Assembly (NCBI GenBank): GCA_003148945.1
Contig: QGGY01000002.1
Span: 186,001 to 250,000, forward strand
Source: Murimonas intestini
GTDB taxonomy: Bacteria > Bacillota > Clostridia > Lachnospirales > Lachnospiraceae
Direction of reading: 5' to 3'
Length of the DNA stretch: 64,000 nt
Positions within the stretch are counted from its first letter, which is position 1. Each line of letters begins with the position of its first letter. Positions 24,024 through 33,127 of the stretch are shown piece by piece. Made by a program: the position numbers and the translations under genes. A model generated the notes under the pieces. It saw nothing but the letters and a program-made list of their open reading frames with translations, did no database searches and was not told where the DNA came from.

Positions 24024-24057
24024 ATAATAAAGACCAAATGTTGCAGAAATCTCCTAA
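24024..24057 (-). promoter_or_regulatory. Shared promoter motif, copy A
   Basis: The 23-bp motif at 24035-24057 (CAAATGTTGCAGAA...TCCTAA on the plus strand) lies exactly 5 bp from a -10 TATTAT (24024-24029) on the minus strand. It faces left, toward the 35-aa ORF and the sigma-like gene, and is the only copy not in front of transporter or two-component genes. The stretch 23820-24023 downstream holds hairpins and one doubtful 24-codon ORF. Confidence 0.7.
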
Positions 24058-24085
24058 CCACTTTCTTTTTCGGCAAGAAAACAGG

Positions 24086-24120
24086 CTGAATTGCTTCATT
24101 TTTGTAGCAATTCAGTTTTT
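24086..24120 (+). terminator. Terminator hairpin at the end of the BceB-like gene
   Basis: CTGAATTGC/GCAATTCAG forms a 9-bp stem followed by TTTTTAT on the plus strand. On the minus strand, where the permease gene ends at 24119, the stem is followed by the weaker CTGTTTTC, so it may act in both directions. Confidence 0.5.
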
Positions 24121-26086
24121 ATCTCATTTCCGGTCGAAGAATAACCCGTTTGAATAAGAACATTGTTGCACCAAAATAGGTCAGGTAGATTGCACAGAAT
24201 AGCAGGATCGTCACCAAACCATAAAGAGGCACAAGTCCCTGCTGCAAGATTGCCTCTCCGAAAAAGAACTGTGCCCCTGCTATCAGCAAAACCGTCAGCA
24301 AAAGAGGGAATAGCAGTGGGATCAAAAAGACTGTGGACAGTTCCCTGCGTATCAGGGAGGCTTGCCTGTGCCCCGGTACACCCAAACGGTCAATAACTGC
24401 ATAATTCTTCTGGTTTTTATCTATGGCAGAAAGCTGCTCAAATGCAAGCACCGAGCAGGATAGAATGATAAAAATAATGCTTAAATACAATCCGCAGAAC
24501 GAAATGGCTGTAAATCCAGTCAGCGAATTGGCAACACCCCACGCCTTTACTGTAACACCCATCGTTACTTTTTCCGGGAGCTGTTGACTGGACTGCAATT
24601 CCGGCTGCCATTTCCCACTGTTCAGGAATTGCTTCAAGTCACTTTTCAATTCCGGGTATCCGCCATCTTCCAGTTTCATAGCCAGACGACTTTTTTCTCC
24701 GACTAATTGTGAAGCTGCTTCATCCGGCAGAACAAGCACATATCCCTTCGTTCCAGCCATTTGATACTGCTCCATCGGCTCTGTCAGGATCGGTGTTTCT
24801 GCAACGGTCAATGTCCGACCATTTAATGTGATCTCCGGCTGTTGCTCCAAGCCTTGTCGGATTCCGTCCATATAGTTCCATGTATCACAATGAACCAAAA
24901 ATTCGTTGTTGCCCATGACAACAGGAGAAAGCCCCAGGATTTCGCGCAGGTGGTTATAGTCGGACAAGGACAAGGCTTCAATCGGTTTTTCAGGAACCGC
25001 ATACAAATAATAGCTCACAGAATCCTCGACTCCACAATGATCCTCTGTAAAGGAAACGATGGAATCCATGCTGGATTTTTCCAGAGGTGCATCAATCGCC
25101 ACGCCTGCATCATAGGGATAATAGGCTTTCATATTGGCTTTGTAGCCGGCTCCCATTGTAAGCCCCACAAACATGGTTGCCAGAGATACGGTCAAAAGAA
25201 TTGCCACCACAGCCATTGTCCGACCAGCAGAATGGATGCGCCGTCCAATCTGCCCCAAAAAGAACAGATTTTCTTCTTTGTACTTATGGCGCAGATTTTG
25301 TTTTGCAAATCGGTGCAGCAAAAGTGGAATCTGGCGATGCAGCTCGTAAACACCCGCCAGAATGAGCAAACAGGCTCCGCCAAGGTACAAAAATGCTTCA
25401 TTGGTTTGTGTCTGAAGCATCCGCCCAAGCAAAATCACGCCTGCAACCATTGCGGCTATTGAAAGCAATACTACCAAAAGACTATGGCGGAATGATTTGA
25501 AACGGTATTCTTCATTCTTACGGTTATCATACAGAAGATCAATCACTTTCTGATGCCGGATAATCTTTGCTGCTCGGAGCGTCCCAAAACCATACATCAA
25601 GGCAAAAAATAAAAAGGTTACTGCCCACGCCCGGAGAGAAAAGGAAACCTGATAGGTATGCGGCACCTCAAAGATATTTTTTACCACTTGATTTAGCAAA
25701 CCGGAAAGCCCTGTGCCAACCAAAGAACCAAGCAGAAAGGCTCCTATGCCGATAATGCTGTTTTCAGCAAGAAACAAATTTCGTACTATCTTTGCTTCCA
25801 TGCCGATCAGTTCATAGGTTGCAAATTCCTTTTTCCGTCGTCCCAGCATAAAGCGAATCGCATAACCGATCACAAACGAGGACATAAAAGCAACCAGAGC
25901 TGACATAAGCAAAATTCCAGTAGTCAGCATCGACATATTCTCTGCCATAGCAAGAACATCTGATGAAAAGCCCAATGCCAAAAATGAGTACATCAATGCC
26001 GCAGTCAAGGTAAGCGTCACAAAGTAAATGATATAATCCCGCAGGCTTCTGCGGACATTACGAAGTGCCAGTTTAGCGTACATCAT
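24119..26086 (-). CDS. BceB-type ABC transporter permease (antimicrobial peptide resistance)
   Basis: A 655-aa FtsX-family membrane protein with the BceB layout: about ten transmembrane helices, starting with one near residues 17-37, and a large extracellular domain of about 200 residues (about 315-520) that binds peptide antibiotics or lipid II-cycle complexes and signals to the kinase. It overlaps the ATPase gene by 14 bp. Together with the kinase and response regulator upstream it forms a BceRS-BceAB detoxification module, here as ICE cargo. The actual drug is not predictable. Confidence 0.88.
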   Translation of the reverse strand: MMYAKLALRNVRRSLRDYIIYFVTLTLTAALMYSFLALGFSSDVLAMAENMSMLTTGILLMSALVAFMSSFVIGYAIRFMLGRRKKEFATYELIGMEAKIVRNLFLAENSIIGIGAFLLGSLVGTGLSGLLNQVVKNIFEVPHTYQVSFSLRAWAVTFLFFALMYGFGTLRAAKIIRHQKVIDLLYDNRKNEEYRFKSFRHSLLVVLLSIAAMVAGVILLGRMLQTQTNEAFLYLGGACLLILAGVYELHRQIPLLLHRFAKQNLRHKYKEENLFFLGQIGRRIHSAGRTMAVVAILLTVSLATMFVGLTMGAGYKANMKAYYPYDAGVAIDAPLEKSSMDSIVSFTEDHCGVEDSVSYYLYAVPEKPIEALSLSDYNHLREILGLSPVVMGNNEFLVHCDTWNYMDGIRQGLEQQPEITLNGRTLTVAETPILTEPMEQYQMAGTKGYVLVLPDEAASQLVGEKSRLAMKLEDGGYPELKSDLKQFLNSGKWQPELQSSQQLPEKVTMGVTVKAWGVANSLTGFTAISFCGLYLSIIFIILSCSVLAFEQLSAIDKNQKNYAVIDRLGVPGHRQASLIRRELSTVFLIPLLFPLLLTVLLIAGAQFFFGEAILQQGLVPLYGLVTILLFCAIYLTYFGATMFLFKRVILRPEMR

Positions 26087-26840
26087 TCATTCCCCCTCCC
26101 ATCATGGTGAGGACATCCAGGATTTTTTCAAAGAAAGTCCTACGGGAATCACCGCCCTTACGGATTTCCGTGAAGATTGTCCCATCCCTTAAAAAGAGAA
26201 TACGATTGGCGTAACTTGCCGAAAAAGCGTCGTGTGTCACCATCAGGATTGTGGCTCCGAGATCTTCGTTGATACTCTGGATCGTAGAGAGCAGCATCTG
26301 GGACGAGTGACTGTCTAACGCACCGGTGGGTTCATCCGCCAAGATCAGCTTAGGCTGGTTGATAATGGCTCTGGCACAGGCGCACCGCTGCTTCTGACCA
26401 CCAGACACCTGATAGGGGTACTTATCCAGAATATCCGTGATATTCAGCTTTCCGGCCATTTCCCGCACCCGTCCATCAATCTCGCCTGCTGGAACCTTGT
26501 TTATGGTCAGCGCCAGGGCTATGTTTTCCGAAATGGTCAGCGTGTCCAGCAGGTTAAAATCCTGGAAAACAAAGCCAAGATTTTCCCGACGAAACCGGGC
26601 AATCTGTTTTTCATTGATTTCCGTCACATCGATCCCATCCAGATAGATATGTCCCGCACTGACGGTATCAATTGTGGAAATACAGTTGAGCAGGGTGGTC
26701 TTGCCGGAGCCGGATGCTCCCATGATTCCGACAAATTCTCCCTCTTGAACGGAAAAGCTGATGTCCTGAATTGCTTTTGTAACATTCCCGCCATTTCCGT
26801 AATATTTTTGGATATGATCCAGTTTCAAAATTTCTTTCAT
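26073..26840 (-). CDS. BceA-type ABC transporter ATPase
   Basis: A 255-aa ATPase with Walker A GASGSGKTTL, Q-loop FVFQDFNLLDTLT, signature VSGGQKQR, Walker B LILADEPTGALD and H-loop VTHDAFSA. It drives the neighbouring permease. The ATG at 26840 with GAGGTGAT ahead is preferred over a GTG nine bases upstream. The 100-bp gap from the kinase gene contains TTACA/TTGTAA-rich direct repeats, a plausible response-regulator site. Confidence 0.9.
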   Translation of the reverse strand: MKEILKLDHIQKYYGNGGNVTKAIQDISFSVQEGEFVGIMGASGSGKTTLLNCISTIDTVSAGHIYLDGIDVTEINEKQIARFRRENLGFVFQDFNLLDTLTISENIALALTINKVPAGEIDGRVREMAGKLNITDILDKYPYQVSGGQKQRCACARAIINQPKLILADEPTGALDSHSSQMLLSTIQSINEDLGATILMVTHDAFSASYANRILFLRDGTIFTEIRKGGDSRRTFFEKILDVLTMMGGGMNDVR

Positions 26841-26941
26841 TGTTATCACCTCTGATCTCTATTGTAGAATAAGAACGACTTCGTTTGTATCAAGTTTTCT
26901 TACAAAGTTCTAACAAAAATGTAAGAAGTGCAGAACGCTTT

Positions 26942-27955
26942 TCAGTCCTGCACTTCATGAATCAGACAGTTGATGTGAAAAGAAAGGGAAATGGCTGTGC
27001 CATGTTCCGACGACTCCGCCGTAATGCCAATACCCAGCTTTTCACAAAGCCGTTTGCATAGGTACAGACCAATTCCTGTGGATTGCTGTACCATACGACC
27101 ATTCTGACCGGTAAATCCCTTTTCAAAGATGCGAGGCAGATCGGATGCAGCAATTCCGATTCCATTATCCTCCACGACAAGGACAACCTGATCCTGCCGT
27201 TTATGGGTAGAAATGCGGAGGATCGGCTGCTCAATACGATACTTGACCGCATTGGCAATCAGTTGGTTCAGAATAAAGCGCACCCACTTTTCATCTGAAT
27301 AAACCGTATCCTGCATTTCCTCCACTTCCAGGTGCATACCACTTTGGAGCAATAGATATTTGTTATCTGCAATCGCCTGATGCACCACCTGAGACAACGC
27401 CATTTCCCGAACGGAATAATCTTTCTCTGTATGCTCGCTTCGAGCGTAGTAAAGAGCCTGTTCGGTAAAACGATTCGTCTTTTCCAGTTCCAGCAGGAGT
27501 TCCTTTGTCCAGTCCGTCCGATGATTTTCACATAGGAGTTTCATGGCAGTAATAGGGGTTTTGATCTCGTGAATCCATTGCTCAATGTATTCCTTGTACT
27601 CCAGGCGTTCCCGCTCGACCTCTCCAATCTGCTCCAACATGGATTTTCCAGCCATTTTCAAAAGCTGATAGTAAACCTGATCCTCAGCCTGTTCCGGCAA
27701 CTCCATCACTTCGGAAATGAGGTATCGTTCTGAAAGCTGTTCCGCCATATCCAGAAGTTTTTTCATCTGCCGCTTCCGTTTCCAGTAAGTAAGGACAAGT
27801 CCAGCCAACAAAATCAATGCCCATACAATCAGGATCAATAATACTGCGGAAACCGAGTTGCCGCACACCAGTAGAAATACAGTGAGCGCAGCCATACAAA
27901 CAAGGTTCGTCAGCAGAAATGGCAGTCTGTTTTTCCAATATCGTCTGCTGTTCAT
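26942..27955 (-). CDS. Intramembrane-sensing histidine kinase of the BceS type
   Basis: A 337-aa kinase. Two N-terminal transmembrane helices (residues about 13-32 and 36-56) are joined by only a few residues, so it has no sensor domain and must read the transporter's state. A HisKA-like motif follows (YIEQWIHEIKTPITAMKLL, phospho-His), then the N-box LNQLIANAVKYR, VEDNGIGIAASDLPRIFEKGF and STGIGLYLCKRL of the ATP-binding domain. It overlaps the regulator gene by 4 bp (ATGA). Confidence 0.9.
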   Translation of the reverse strand: MNSRRYWKNRLPFLLTNLVCMAALTVFLLVCGNSVSAVLLILIVWALILLAGLVLTYWKRKRQMKKLLDMAEQLSERYLISEVMELPEQAEDQVYYQLLKMAGKSMLEQIGEVERERLEYKEYIEQWIHEIKTPITAMKLLCENHRTDWTKELLLELEKTNRFTEQALYYARSEHTEKDYSVREMALSQVVHQAIADNKYLLLQSGMHLEVEEMQDTVYSDEKWVRFILNQLIANAVKYRIEQPILRISTHKRQDQVVLVVEDNGIGIAASDLPRIFEKGFTGQNGRMVQQSTGIGLYLCKRLCEKLGIGITAESSEHGTAISLSFHINCLIHEVQD

Positions 27956-28620
27956 ATCGTGTACCCCTGTCGATGCTTTGTCTTAATAAAATCTGTCAGA
28001 CCAATGCCCGCCATTTTTTCCCGGATACGGTTGATATTAACGCTCAAAGCATTGTCATCCACATATAACTGATTGTCCCACAAATACTCAATCATATCTG
28101 CACGAGAACAGATTTTTCCTCCGTTCTTGAAAAGGTAATAGAGAATTTTCAATTCGTTCTTGGTAAGTTCTACGCTCTGTCCATTATAGTCTAAACTGCT
28201 GAATTCCATATGCAGCACTGCATCTCCATAGACGATCTGTTCCCGTTGCTGTGTGGGATAGGCTTTTTTCAACAGAGAAGCAATTTTCGCAAGCAGGATT
28301 GCTGTGTTATAGGGCTTCGTGATAAAAGCATCTCCACCCAGCATGATGCTGTTCAGTTCGTCCATATCCGTGTTGCAGCTTGTCACAAAGATGATTGGTA
28401 CTTCGGAAAATGTGCGAACCTCGGTGCAGAGAGAAAAGCCGCTGATTCCCGGCAGCTTGATGTCCAGCAAAACCAAGTGTGGTTGTTCAGCTTTGATCCG
28501 GTCGATCACATCAGAAAAATCTTCCGGAGCCACCGTTTCATAGCCGTTACTTTGCATCAGCGTTTTCAATTCATTCCGTATCAACGGATCATCTTCTATT
28601 ATCAATATTTTTTCTTTCAT
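27952..28620 (-). CDS. OmpR-family response regulator of the BceR type
   Basis: A 222-aa protein. The receiver domain (residues 1-115) has the acidic pair in IIEDDPL, the phospho-acceptor Asp in LVLLDIKLPG and the Lys in ITKPYN. The C-terminal winged helix (residues about 128-222) has ELTKNELKILYYLF and VNINRIREKM. It should activate the bceAB-like genes downstream. A palindrome AACTAC-ATATA-GTAGTT lies in its own leader near 28640. Confidence 0.9.
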   Translation of the reverse strand: MKEKILIIEDDPLIRNELKTLMQSNGYETVAPEDFSDVIDRIKAEQPHLVLLDIKLPGISGFSLCTEVRTFSEVPIIFVTSCNTDMDELNSIMLGGDAFITKPYNTAILLAKIASLLKKAYPTQQREQIVYGDAVLHMEFSSLDYNGQSVELTKNELKILYYLFKNGGKICSRADMIEYLWDNQLYVDDNALSVNINRIREKMAGIGLTDFIKTKHRQGYTI

Positions 28621-28751
28621 ATCAGCCTCCGTGAAGAAAACTACTATATGTAGTTGCTCATGCTCCCATTGACATTTGCATCAGGCGAATATAAAAATGC
28701 AGCCTTAATGCGTTAGGAACCTTGTCCCTCAACAAATGAAAAATGGTAAAC

Positions 28752-29168
28752 TTATATTTCTTCAACATCAATGACATTATATCCTCTTTGTTTTAATGCC
28801 TTTGCAAACAAGCCCATTCCGGGAATTAACTTCCCAGTGAAGCTACCATCATATATCTGATTAACACCACAGGTAGGACTTCTGGATTGTAATATAACTA
28901 AATCAATCTCTTCATTCTGAATTTTCGATAATGCAACTGCCACTGCTTTATCATATTCTAAACTAACATCATTTCCGTTTTCATCAACTACTCTCCCATC
29001 CACAATTTCTGCACAGGATCTGGGAATTTTCATACCTGCTAATACTTCTGGGCAGATAGAAATAACTTCTTTATCTTTCAAGAAATTGATAGCCGCTATA
29101 TTTTCGTTGTTTTTCCCATTATATTTACAGTTCACTCCCATAATACAGGCACTAACCAATACCTTCAT
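28752..29168 (-). CDS. DUF523 family protein
   Basis: A 138-aa small protein with the DUF523 features: VLVSACIMGVNCKYNGK at the N-terminus, CPEVLAGMKIPR, and SRSPTCGVNQIYDGSFTGKLIPGMG. The conserved cysteines suggest metal or cluster binding, but no function is established. It and the next genes are more AT-rich than the flanking transporter operons, which suggests separate acquisition. Confidence 0.82.
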   Translation of the reverse strand: MKVLVSACIMGVNCKYNGKNNENIAAINFLKDKEVISICPEVLAGMKIPRSCAEIVDGRVVDENGNDVSLEYDKAVAVALSKIQNEEIDLVILQSRSPTCGVNQIYDGSFTGKLIPGMGLFAKALKQRGYNVIDVEEI

Positions 29169-29193
29169 CCTTTTCGCCTCCCTAAGCTTTCAA

Positions 29194-29613
29194 TCAAAAC
29201 CAATTCACTTTTTCTGCTCTAAATTGAGGAGTATCGCCTTCCTGGTATGGATTATAGGTATTGCGATTACACCCAAATTCTTTCAACGACTTTATTCTAT
29301 TATCCTCTGTCCATTCAACCAGCGAGATTCCATCAAATTCCTCTATACTTCCATTGTTCATTTCATTTTTGAAATACCACTCTACAATCGTTTGATCTCC
29401 CTTATGGAAGAATTGCTTGATTTTCCAAACAACTACCTTGCCACGGGTATTCCATTCCTGAAACCAATGCTTTACTGTTTTTCGGTTGTTATACTGGGGA
29501 CTCCAACTTTCTGTATAAATCACATCTTCTGCAAATATATCATCAATCCCCATATCCTGCTGATTGAGCCACATATCAAACCATAGTCGGATTATTTTTT
29601 CTCGTTCATTCAT
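29194..29613 (-). CDS. NTF2-like / SnoaL-type protein
   Basis: A 139-aa protein with the NTF2-like cone fold pattern (IIRLWFDMWLNQQDMGIDDIFAEDVIYTESW ... IVEWYFKNEMNNGSIEEFDGISLVEW). Such domains act as small hydrolases, isomerases or binding modules. The ligand is unknown. It lies 25 bp from DUF523 and 12 bp from the DUF2812 gene, so it probably belongs to one transcript with them. Confidence 0.72.
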   Translation of the reverse strand: MNEREKIIRLWFDMWLNQQDMGIDDIFAEDVIYTESWSPQYNNRKTVKHWFQEWNTRGKVVVWKIKQFFHKGDQTIVEWYFKNEMNNGSIEEFDGISLVEWTEDNRIKSLKEFGCNRNTYNPYQEGDTPQFRAEKVNWF

Positions 29614-29625
29614 GATATAAACACC

Positions 29626-30213
29626 TCACCATTCTTTTGTCTTACCTTCGCGTTTGTTCTGCATAACCTTGGTTTGATATACGAGAACAGGAATCAGAGA
29701 AACCAGGGCAAGCACACCAAAAACTACCGAGCGTTTTGCAACCGCAAATATTGCGAACATGAGCAGTATCAGCAACCACGGATTACGCAGATTTCTGTAA
29801 TAGTTTTCCTTGTCCTCATAAGAAGTATGAAGTTCAAATGGCTTACCGTCATTATCCTTTTCTACAATCAACAGTTCCCGGTTAAAGGTGGTGGCATTTG
29901 TTGCTATGCGTCCTCCTCTTTCAGCCCATGGCCGTAGACGCACTTTACCAACAGAGTAGTTCAGGTTGATGTTTTTATAAAATACTTTGTAACCCATCCC
30001 CTCTAAAAACTCATGATAATCTGACGCATCGACCTTCGATTTTTGCCCGATAAACTCCACACAGTATTTTACCTGATCCGGTTTACACTCCTCAAATTCA
30101 TACAACATTTTTTCCGCCCGAATCAGACGATAGCCCTTTTCAGACATTTTATTCAGCCAATGTTCCTGGGCAGTCAACAAACCGCCAAAGAAACGATAAT
30201 ACTTTTTGCTCAT
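29626..30213 (-). CDS. DUF2812 domain membrane protein
   Basis: A 195-aa protein. Residues 1-115 are the DUF2812 domain (YYRFFGGLLTAQEHWLNKMSEKGYRLIRAEKMLYEFEEC). Two transmembrane helices follow near residues 142-178. It overlaps the PadR gene by 4 bp; PadR-DUF2812 pairs are widespread in Firmicutes, with DUF2812 probably a membrane partner or anti-factor of the regulator. Confidence 0.85.
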   Translation of the reverse strand: MSKKYYRFFGGLLTAQEHWLNKMSEKGYRLIRAEKMLYEFEECKPDQVKYCVEFIGQKSKVDASDYHEFLEGMGYKVFYKNINLNYSVGKVRLRPWAERGGRIATNATTFNRELLIVEKDNDGKPFELHTSYEDKENYYRNLRNPWLLILLMFAIFAVAKRSVVFGVLALVSLIPVLVYQTKVMQNKREGKTKEW

Positions 30214-30533
30214 ACTGCACCTCCAATAATTCCATTAGCCACGCCTACAAGTTCATTGAGCCTTATAAGTTCCTTTTCTGCAATTTCTTTTCCTTGCGTT
30301 GTAATGAGATATTCTTTTTTCCGTCCCGCACTATCTCCAAAAGGTGCAATCCAGCCTTTTTCCTGCAACGAGTTCAACGCACCATATAAAGTACCTGCCC
30401 CCAGCGTGAGCCGCCCTTTTGTACTATCTTCAATAAATTGCATGACAGCATATCCATGTTTCGGGGTATAGAGGGAGAGCAAAATAAAGAATGTCACCTC
30501 TGTGAGCGCACCACCTTTCGCATTGTCTCGCAT
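30210..30533 (-). CDS. PadR-family transcriptional regulator
   Basis: A 107-aa winged-helix protein (VTFFILLSLYTPKHGYAVMQFIEDSTKGRLTLGAGTLYGALNSLQEKGWI), typical of short PadR-s2 repressors. The start at 30533 has GAGGAGG ahead. A perfect 10-bp dyad overlaps its promoter, consistent with autorepression that a membrane stress or drug signal would relieve. Confidence 0.9.
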   Translation of the reverse strand: MRDNAKGGALTEVTFFILLSLYTPKHGYAVMQFIEDSTKGRLTLGAGTLYGALNSLQEKGWIAPFGDSAGRKKEYLITTQGKEIAEKELIRLNELVGVANGIIGGAV

Positions 30534-30548
30534 AACACCTACCTCCTC

Positions 30549-30595
30549 ATTACGGTTACTGTAATAAATATATCACTAACCGTAATAGAAGTCAA
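30549..30595 (-). promoter_or_regulatory. Promoter and operator of the padR operon
   Basis: TTGACT (30590-30595), 17 bp, TATATT (30567-30572) on the minus strand. The arms ATTACGGTTA (30549-30558) and TAACCGTAAT (30577-30586) are exact inverted repeats with an 18-bp gap that contains the -10. Confidence 0.75.
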
Positions 30596-30666
30596 TAATG
30601 AGCCAAAATATAACGACAAGCCTAAAAAGCGGGGCAGCACGCTGCCGCCCCGCCAATCCTATACGG

Positions 30667-33048
30667 TTATTCCATCGCTCGCATTTCTTCCACAAGAGAT
30701 TGATTTTTCTGTCTGCGCATTGTCCAGAAGGACAGGATAACCTCCAGGCCAAACAGCACCAGAACGAACAGCCCCATTTGCAGGAAAGGGAACGAATATG
30801 GCATTGCTACATGGAAAGTCATTTCGCTGAATTTTCGGGCAGCTATCACTGCAATCGGGAGGCCGACTGCCAGAGTTGCCAGCGCAGCAGAAAACGCATA
30901 GCAAATTCCCTCATAGATGGTCATTTGACAGAGCTGCTTTCTGGTCAGACCGATGGCGCGAAAGACGCTGTTTTCCCTCTTTCTGGACATCTGATTGGAG
31001 AGTGTGGTATTGATGAGATTGACCACGCCAAAGAGGAATACCAACCACGACAGCGCCTGAAGCCCTCCGAAAACAACCCTGTTCTCCATTTCCTCATAAT
31101 CCTTATGTATCCCAATGGTATCCAATTTAAGATCCGGATTGGAAGAAATGATTGCATTCAGGCTGTTTTCAATCTGCTCTGCCTTTTTAGGATCACCGAC
31201 AATGCTCCAGGAATAATCAAAACAATCGATCATCGGCATTGCTTCCTGAAACAGCTCTTTGGTTGCAACCATGCAGGTGCTGTCCAATGCCAGAGGACCA
31301 TGACCATTTTTAAGCCCATCGTTTATGAGCAGACCGGAAACAGTGACAGGAATCTCTTGATCCCCTATGGTAAGTTTGATAACTGACCCCACATCTACAC
31401 CGACCATATCTTCCGCATATTCCATATCCAGTGCAATACTATGGGAATCTTGAGGCAAAGTCCCCGACACAAGCGCTGCTTCCATTTGATCTCTGTTTCG
31501 GTCACTCAACAGATCGCACATTCCACCGGAAGAACTTTCCTCATTCTCAAACCGCACATGAACCGCCTGACGATTTTCTATCACATCTGTTACGCCGTCT
31601 ACGGCCAGCACTTCCTGCCGAAGCGTTTCATTCAACGGATTTCCTTCCGACATCACCTCATATTCTGATTCTTCGGAATTGATATAGATTTTATAATCCC
31701 CATCCGGGAAAAACTGTCTTGCGATACGCTCCGGCGAGCGGACCAAAAGAATAGATGCTGTCACCAAAAGAATCACGCCGCCCAGGCTCAGGGAAGCCAC
31801 GATGCTGATCGTCTTTTTGCGGTCACGCCTAAAATTTGCAATTCCCATAGAGAGCGGATTTAACCGCATATTCTTCTTATGTGTGTGGGATTTACTGCTC
31901 TGACTGCCGGTAAAGCGGACTGCTTCAATCGGGGAGATACCTGCGGCAATCTTTACCGGTCTGCGGATCGCAATAGATACCATAAACCAGCCAAGCAGTG
32001 CCGTCAAAACAATCGCAGCTGCATAAAACGGCAGATGAAATCCACGGGAAAACAGGGCAAACCCGACTGCACACCCCAGAAAAATACCGATTCCAATGCC
32101 GGCCCATCCCAAGAAACGGCCTTCCTTTTTGACAATACGGCGGATCTGCTTGGGCGTTGTGCCGATGGTCCGCAGCTGTCCATAGCTTTGGATCTTGTCA
32201 TTGATAGAGATCCGGAAGATACTTTGTATCACCACATATCCTCCGATGATGACCAGAACTGCGATGCCGGCAACCAGCGCCAGCATACTGACATTCACAG
32301 GCTGCTTATAGAATTTCATATAGCTGAGGTTCATGACCGGCATTTCCAGCTGATATTCCTTTGCAATCTCCCGGCTGCGGGCAGTCAGTTCTGTTTCATC
32401 CATTTGCTGCTCATTCTGAAAATGCACATAAGCGCGATAATCAGCGGGGTCATAGCCGCTCCATCCTTTCAAAGCTTCTTTGGAAAGAAGAATGGAACAG
32501 CCATTTACCTCTTTTTCCTTATAGCCTTCCAGAATGCCAGTCACCGTATATTCTCCGTGAAAGCTCTCGCTGCTTAGCATAACCTTTTCGCCAATCCCGG
32601 CGTCTGCACCATATTCGGAAAGGAAATAACGGCTGACCGCTACCTCATCCTCCTTTTGGGGCAGGCGGCCTTCCAAAAGCTTCATCTGGTCACGGGCAAT
32701 ATACATCGTTTCCTCATCACAATAAATATAGGAGGCGTTGTATCCCTGCTCCGCAGGTTCCACAGCCAGCATATAATACTCTCCTACCCTTGAGAAGTCA
32801 TCCAGCCCCTTCAGGGTGGACACATCTTCCTCGGTAATCCTGGTATAGACTGCCTCATAGGTATCCTCCACATGATTTTTCTCTATCTGCCGGGTAGACA
32901 AAGCCATCACAATCGAAAAACAGATCAGACAGGATGCCAGCGCAACGGCGATCACCACCATCAGATTCCGGCGCTTCTCACTTTTCAAACTTTTTCTTGC
33001 CAGTTTCCTGACAATATTTCCTGTATCATTCTCAAATGGTACTGTCAT
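30667..33048 (-). CDS. FtsX-type ABC permease (second permease of the operon)
   Basis: A 793-aa protein with an N-terminal PFENDTGNIVRKLARKSLKSEKRRN signature, a transmembrane helix at about residues 28-48, an extracellular domain, and two FtsX-domain helix groups (about 255-370 and 680-780). The start is taken as ATG 33048, nine bases from AAGGAG, which aligns it with the other two permeases. It is the last gene of the ATPase-permease-permease operon and probably pairs with the preceding permease to extrude peptides or lipids. Confidence 0.85.
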   Translation of the reverse strand: MTVPFENDTGNIVRKLARKSLKSEKRRNLMVVIAVALASCLICFSIVMALSTRQIEKNHVEDTYEAVYTRITEEDVSTLKGLDDFSRVGEYYMLAVEPAEQGYNASYIYCDEETMYIARDQMKLLEGRLPQKEDEVAVSRYFLSEYGADAGIGEKVMLSSESFHGEYTVTGILEGYKEKEVNGCSILLSKEALKGWSGYDPADYRAYVHFQNEQQMDETELTARSREIAKEYQLEMPVMNLSYMKFYKQPVNVSMLALVAGIAVLVIIGGYVVIQSIFRISINDKIQSYGQLRTIGTTPKQIRRIVKKEGRFLGWAGIGIGIFLGCAVGFALFSRGFHLPFYAAAIVLTALLGWFMVSIAIRRPVKIAAGISPIEAVRFTGSQSSKSHTHKKNMRLNPLSMGIANFRRDRKKTISIVASLSLGGVILLVTASILLVRSPERIARQFFPDGDYKIYINSEESEYEVMSEGNPLNETLRQEVLAVDGVTDVIENRQAVHVRFENEESSSGGMCDLLSDRNRDQMEAALVSGTLPQDSHSIALDMEYAEDMVGVDVGSVIKLTIGDQEIPVTVSGLLINDGLKNGHGPLALDSTCMVATKELFQEAMPMIDCFDYSWSIVGDPKKAEQIENSLNAIISSNPDLKLDTIGIHKDYEEMENRVVFGGLQALSWLVFLFGVVNLINTTLSNQMSRKRENSVFRAIGLTRKQLCQMTIYEGICYAFSAALATLAVGLPIAVIAARKFSEMTFHVAMPYSFPFLQMGLFVLVLFGLEVILSFWTMRRQKNQSLVEEMRAME

Positions 33049-33127
33049 TTTGATCATCTCCTTTAAGTCTTATATTTCTGCTGTCAGCAAAGCGGCGGCT
33101 TTCCGCCTCGGAAGCCGCCGCCTCTGG

